Assembly (NCBI GenBank): GCA_014898415.1
Contig: RCTD01000015.1
Coordinates: 186,001-250,000, forward strand
Length of the DNA stretch: 64,000 nt
Reading direction: 5' to 3'
From: Stromatinia cepivora
Taxonomy: Eukaryota; Ascomycota; Leotiomycetes; Helotiales; Sclerotiniaceae
A model generated the notes under the pieces. The model did no database searches. It saw nothing but the letters and a program-made list of their open reading frames with translations, and was not told the DNA's origin. Both the position numbers and the translations under genes were made by a program. Below, in pieces: positions 58,383-64,000 of the stretch. Position 1 is the first letter of the stretch. Each line of letters begins with the position of its first letter.

Positions 58383-60689
58383 ATGAACAAAGAAAATCAA
58401 TTACTCGTCCAAGACGGGACGAGCATCATGCTCAAAAATATATTGGAAGAATTGAAGATAATATCCCAACGTCTTGATCCAACTTCACCGGGCCAGCAGG
58501 CACTACACGGAAATTCAATCGTCCCTGTGGAGAATCTTACTAGAGTAAAGTGGACATCGGAGGCTGTTGCCTCTATTTTAAAATGAAGGTCTAATTTTCG
58601 AACAGGATAATGCGACGAAAACGACTTCTGCAAAAACTGCTTCATCCACCAGAGATGATGGAATCACCGGGACAGAGAAAACTGCAGAGGCGAGCTTGAG
58701 CAAAGCGGACGTTATGCAGATTTATCAAAAAGATTTGGTTAGGCTAAGAGGAAGTTCTAGTAAAAGAACACTAGAAAGTGATAGAGCCATTAGAGTTCCC
58801 GAACCCGGAGAAGAGGACACTTAGACAAGTATAATTAGAAACGCTTAGAAAGTACCAGAAGATGGCCGTTCCAGATTAACATTTTCGAAACGTTGGTTGT
58901 TATCCTTGGAACTCGCTGCAGCTCCTCAGCATCTGCAGGACCTCCAAAATGATGAGATATCTGCAGATGCTTGGTTTAGAAAAGCATTTGTAAATGTCGT
59001 GGATACTTTGAGAACGGTGAAACGAAGACTCATTACATAAGGTCAACTGGAACAAATGATACCGACAATATTTCTGATTCTGTCCCGGTCACCAACACCC
59101 CATCTGTCAAAATACCAAACGTAGCCTCTGCACCATGGAAGAGAGTAATGTGCGTATTAGTTCTTTTGGTTATCAATTGATGCTTGGGCGATGCATAGTG
59201 CATGAGCTTGGCCGTGAGATTGGACAATCTCACGACAAACAGCATGTTCCCCGATTGACGCGGGGAAATTATGCAGCCGATTTCTTCTTTTTTCAACTAA
59301 CATTTTATGAAATATATAACTCGGAGGATCAAGCGGACAAAGAAGTTCCCTGGCGTCGTTGGAAGACAGGAAAGTTACAGAGCGATGGGATTGAGGGAAG
59401 CAAGGGTTCTGAAAAAACCGCGAGGATCTTGGTAGAAAGCTCATACTCTGTAAGTCTTCGACACTTCAGTTGAAGATACGCAGTCACTAAATTCATGGTA
59501 GATTCAAGGTCTTGCAGAAATTGAAGACAAGAGTGGCAAAGCAGTCGAGTATTGGACTCTTCTCGAACTTAGACCATTTTCATTCGCATATCTAGAATCT
59601 AACTCGTTCAGATTCGAGGATACGTGTGTTATGCTCGCCGGAGCAGTTATGCATTTATATCAAGCTCTTTATCACATCACACGTGCATGGAACGAAATTC
59701 TCACCTACTTTGGGAACTTGATCAAGGAAAGGGCAGCATTTCTTGATCTAGGATTGCATGATACGCTTCTTGTTGACGACGAAGAATTCTCACGCTCGAA
59801 AAGGTACTTTTGGGCAATTTCTACTCTTCAAGAGCTGGATATAAGTATCACGGAGAATATGAGCCAAGTGGAGAAGTTTGTGAGAACAAATCAGGATAGC
59901 GCCAACTTCAAAGACTCGCAAACGTCTGACTGGGCAAAATATGTACGATCAATTGGGACGCAGCTTATGGAGCTTAAAAATATTGCCAAAAGATTGCAGG
60001 AGAAGAAAGACGAAGTACTATACTTACGTGATGGTGTAAGTTTCACTATTAATTACTAGGACTCCTCCACGCTAGAGTAACTCAGTTATTCAACGCCAGC
60101 GGAGTGATAGAAAGCCGTACATCAACCAGATTGAATGAGAACGTCAGACTTCTCACTTTCGCCAGCATATTCTTTTTGCCCCTTTCGTTTTGTATGGTGA
60201 GTGAATTGGTCTTTATATACTTTTGAATTGTTCTGATGCCTTGATAGTCAATCTGGAGCATTAATACGGATCTCTTCGAACTTTCAACATTGGCCATCGT
60301 TGCTGCTTGTGTTGGTCTGGCAACGTATTCTACGGTATTCAACTTGGACAATTTAATGCACAAATACCAAAGTTTCCGCGTCAAATTCGTAAAGAATACC
60401 GTTCAAAGAATGAAGCAAGAAGACCGTGGAATATGGAAGGATAGAGCCATAAAATTCGAGAAATTCATCAACGCGAAAGAGGCAGATCACCGTCCCTCCG
60501 ATTGGTTAATCATTCAATATAGAGTACGCAAGCTTATCCCCTCAGTTCAAAGAGGATAGATACAGTGCCTTCGTTGCCAAGACTATCGACACTATGAAAA
60601 AAGACAGTAGCCAGAAATGGGTGAACCGAGCAGTAGAATTGGAAAAGTCACTGCTACAGGGCTCAAAGACGGAGAAGATATCTAAGTAG
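58383..60689 (+). CDS. CorA-like membrane protein, N-terminal model uncertain
   Basis: The C-terminal half is clear: exons ending 59449, then 59502-60035, 60086-60196 and 60248-60523 with good GT-AG introns. They read VEYWTLLELRPFSFAYLE, a long helical stretch, then STRLNENVRLLTFASIFFLP and LSFCMSIWSIN and a second TM (LAIVAACVGLATYSTVF). That is the two-TM end of fungal CorA-like Mg2+ transporter family proteins. The canonical GMN motif is not seen; fungal relatives commonly lack it, so metal transport is unproven. The N-terminal half begins plausibly at 58383 (exon 58383-58544, donor GTAAAG; exon from 58606) but then meets TAG codons at 58822 and 58849 and a TAA near 59038 that need unusual introns or indicate decay. 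At the 3' end either TAG at about 60557 or, after skipping 22 bases, TAG at 60687-60689 ends the protein. Confidence 0.6.
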
Positions 60690-62374
60690 AGGGTGCTACA
60701 ATACCAAGTTATTAATATTTGGCGTAGTGTGATACTCGGCATTCTTTCTATTATCAAATGTTTATTTGTGGCCAGGGGTACAGTAGCACCCCAAGAAGCG
60801 AGCTTAGCATGACTGGTTCGTACCCCTTATCCTTCTTTAGAATTAGGAAATACTTCATAGGATCATTGTGGCGAATGGCAGGTCAGATAGAACACCGAAG
60901 GTTTTTTCATTTTATGGCTCGTGCCATACTACACTCCTTGTTCAATTCCAGGTTGATTTTGACAATTATAGGATTCTGATGTACTACTCTTTATCTTCTT
61001 AGTGAATCATTATTCCTTTGTTCCCTTTAGATGGTTTGTTAAGCTAGGAATAACAGGAAATACCTTTAAATTTACTTGACAAAAAGAATATCATAGGGAA
61101 TTAGCTATTAGTTGTCAGGGATCCACATATTAGGTTTCATTTTGAGGACAAGAGCCGAATTATTGATCTCAAATCAGAAGAAGAAAAGTTAAAATGATCA
61201 TCATTCAAAACATCATTCCACGCCCTCTAACCCTCAAGCAAAGTATGACATACAGATAACACTATAGAAACGATCAAACACAACCAAGAAAAGATCTAAG
61301 AGCATCAAGGAACCTGAATTCGGGGATGAGGAGATGAAAGATGTGGGTTCACAATAAAGCCTTCTTATTGCAGGCTTCTGCAATAAGATGTTGTTATTGA
61401 ATGTCGCGGAGTATAGGGAACAGACTTAGGCATAGAGTACATGAATTCTTTTGGAAATTTTTATCTTTCAACTAGTAAACTGCTTTTTTGAGAGAAGAGA
61501 AGAAAGTTCTCTACTGCATTTCTCAAGCTAGCTTTCAGGTCTCATCCAATAACATTCGTTCCGTCCTTGCGGGTGTGTCAAATGAAGGCGGAGACTTTTA
61601 AGATTCTTGTCCAATGCTGTTCCTTTTCCATAATACCATTTCATAAATAATCAACTATGATCTTGGTAGTATTGTCTTAAGAATTCGACCTTATGCACTA
61701 GTGTTTCGTTTCCTGCCTTCCTGCTATAATTGATGGCCAAAAAAGGTTAGGAAGTCTAAGCAAGAGCGACCTCACTCCGCGCAACCCTCTTTACTTGTAA
61801 GCCCCTCTGGCTTAAAAGAAAACATTAATGATTCTCACCATATCCTCAGCAACCATTCAACATCATTTTCGCCTTCAGCTCAAACGATATGAATAACAAC
61901 ATCTTCTATCATCACTGTTTCAGTGTATCAATCACCAAATCGTTTTTTGAGCTTTATATGGATGATTATGGAATATTACCTTTCCAACATGTGGCTTAAA
62001 TCGAGAATGTAATTAGGAAGATTGTGTGTTCAATGCACAAGTCTGGGTTGGAAACAATGGGCAGCACATTCTTCATGATGGACATTGAAAATGAGGGACA
62101 ACATCCGGTAAAGCAGTTACCCTTCTTGTATGGATTAAACATTGGAGCATGATGAAAGAACTGCTAATACTTCATCCGATGCCTATCATTAAGAAAATAT
62201 AACACATAAAAATACTTCTCCAAAGAAAAAGAGAACCAAACATACACTCCCCACTCCAAAACTCCAAATGTACTCGAAAAAGCTCTATTTCCACACTTGC
62301 AGATCATGATCCCTAAATATCCACCAGTTGTTCACATCACATCTCACAGCCGTGTCTTATTTAACATACTTGAT
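60690..62374. other. Intergenic, no gene recognised
   Basis: Moderately AT-rich; only short ORFs on either strand. No repeat or transposon end found. Confidence 0.5.
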
Positions 62375-63433
62375 TTATATACCAACAATATGAACATTAT
62401 CACGCACATTAAACCTACGACCAATCCTGCCTTCACCCAATGTCGTCCCAGCATCCAACTCTCTAGGCTCAACAAGCTCCTCTACATTTCCCAATCCCAA
62501 TCCGAATCCCGTTTCTTTCATATCTTTAACATTTCCTCTATCACCCATTTCATTTCCATCCTTCATATTCTTTCTAACAAAACACGCTTCCATTTCCACA
62601 GGTTCCATATTAATACTAACATGTTTCTTTTTAACCAACTCAACATACGATCTCGTAGCAGCTTCCGACTCGATAGATAACTCGGTCTTAAACTGATGTT
62701 CTCCGTACCATGAATCATTGTCATCAGCGATTTCTCTTGTTGTGAGTTGTCTTTTTGTTCGAGGTATGGAGGCAAGATAGCGGCGACGCCGGATGAGCAC
62801 GAAGACGATGACTATGATGAGTATTAGGCCGAGAATTATACTAATGGCGATGCTGATTTTTGTTGTATTTGTGAGGGAGTTTGTTTGCTTTGTTTCTGGC
62901 GGGGTTTCCATCGTTGAACTCGAAGACGAAGCTGCTCCTCCGTTCGTCGTCTTGGGGTTTGATGCTCCGCTTGTTGAGTTGCTTTTGCTTACGCTACTTG
63001 TACCGGTAGAAAGCCCGAAGGGATTTGACCAAGTGTGAATGCGGGACTGTCTACCTCAGATTGGGTATTGTCTGAGGAACCCAAAATATTTTATAAACTC
63101 CTGCGTGGAGTGAACTATCAGGAGTCCAAGGTAATGAATTTCCGGTTGTTGCAACTGTCATTCGTACTGTCAGTCTCTCCTGCAAAGGTCTTAATATTTG
63201 TCGACTTGAAACACACCTCCTATCGATACTGCACTGGCAAGCGGAATACTATCATTATAATATTGAACTGGAACTAGATGAAGAGTTACAGAAGCCGTTG
63301 AATCAATCCAGGTGATTGTAAATTGTTGTCCTAATACGGCATTGAAGACCTTGTTTGCGAATTGAAATGAATGGACTGAACTCGCAAACACAAGAAAAAT
63401 TAACTGCAAAGAAATATACAGAGGTACGCGCAT
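62375..63433 (-). CDS. Cell-surface-like protein: signal peptide, Ig-like domain, Ser/Thr region, single TM
   Basis: Exon 1 (63230-63433) gives a signal peptide (MRVPLYISLQLIFLVFASSVHS), then FQFANKVFNAVLGQQFTITW and SVTLHLVPVQ, which fit the N-terminal Kre9/Knh1-like Ig domain (...G..FTITW). After a 50-bp intron, exon 2 from 63179 continues the domain (MTVATTGNSLPWTPDSS, LHAGVYKI). The last exon has a Ser/Thr-rich stretch (SSVSKSNSTSGASNPKT), one TM (ISIAISIILGLILIIVIVFVL), a RRRRYL stop-transfer and a 140-residue cytoplasmic tail ending at 62375. Between, near 63085-63095, the sensible frame shifts by one base in a T run (YKIF to LGSSDNTQSEVDSPAFTLG), so there is either a frameshift or an unrecognised intron. 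It is probably a wall-associated plasma-membrane protein. Exon 2/3 limits are unsure. Confidence 0.6.
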
Positions 63434-64000
63434 AGCGAGTGCTACACTCTGAGGAACGACAACAAAACCTAGAGAATACCGAGCTTTACTTGAGCTTCTT
63501 ATATTTGTTTATGTACTTAGGATTTTCGGCGTCAAGGTGAATTCAGCGTAGTATTTTGGAGCCACTCATGGCGGTGCACGAGATGAGAATCCTTCCATGA
63601 TCGTGCCATACTAGACGCAATGGAACTATGACATGCGTCCCGCTAACCATCCAAACATCACGAAAAAAGAAACCGTTGTATAAAATACATCAGAATTAGG
63701 TATGAATGTACCGTTAGGACCATAAAAGGAACATGAGAAATTAGTGAAGTGAGATTGACAGGCTACCCTGCTCGTTTATTCCTGTTGTTCATCTCGTTAC
63801 TGCGGGGTGTCGACGTAAATAGAATATTTACGGGCCCACAAAGCTAAAAATGTAAGATGCATAATTTAGAGGTATTGCAACCGTAAAGATCGTACATTAA
63901 GACATCAGGTTGACCTCCAACGAACCTCCTATGGACCTCCCTAATGCGACCCGGGGTGAGTACAAAAAACCCTGAGTGTGTCTGCTGGAACGGGGGCCAA
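63434..64000. other. Upstream region at the right edge
   Basis: Should contain the promoter of the minus-strand gene. No other feature recognised before the window ends. Confidence 0.5.

Overview
This is a window of filamentous ascomycete DNA (Pezizomycotina). The evidence is short GT-AG introns of about 50-150 bp, a cerato-platanin gene, a 2EXR-type protein, two fungal rhodopsin-domain 7TM genes, and AT-rich transposon relics carrying the C-to-T/G-to-A damage typical of repeat-induced point mutation (RIP). The gene set resembles Leotiomycetes (Sclerotinia/Botrytis-like), but that is an impression from protein style and not a database result.

Layout. Positions 1-10980 are a gene-free AT-rich block of nested, RIP-damaged LTR retrotransposons: a Ty3/Gypsy gag relic (- strand, running off the left edge), an LTR that interrupts a Ty1/Copia pol (- strand), the 3' end of a second Copia copy on the + strand, and a 2.4 kb non-autonomous LTR element with matching 163-bp LTRs and an intact 5-bp target duplication. 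Positions 11657-13420 hold a gene for an unrecognised coiled-coil protein. Positions 13.4-17.9 kb are mostly empty. At 17983-22871 an open, spliceable reading frame is split by a 4.3 kb hAT-like DNA transposon (8-bp target duplication). That transposon is itself invaded by a gag-only Copia-like element (5-bp target duplication) and carries an LTR-like island. Positions 22.9-26.5 kb hold no convincing intact gene, but contain a perfect head-to-head telomere-repeat palindrome.

From 26.6 kb on the DNA is ordinary gene space: a secreted cerato-platanin, a 2EXR protein, a rhodopsin-domain 7TM protein, a cyclophilin, a GNAT acetyltransferase, two TA-flanked MITEs of one family, a second 7TM protein divergent from an amino-acid/choline-type permease, a 1088-residue acidic coiled-coil membrane protein, an intracellular GH13 alpha-amylase, a fold-back repeat, a decayed gene, a CorA-like membrane protein, and a signal-peptide/single-TM cell-surface-like protein with a probable frameshift.

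The genes do not form an evident pathway or a biosynthetic cluster. Several concern the cell surface and environment (cerato-platanin, 7TM proteins, permease, surface protein). I found no convincing new enzymatic system; the unusual content is the transposon architecture. Exon boundaries were placed by eye from splice signals and frame.
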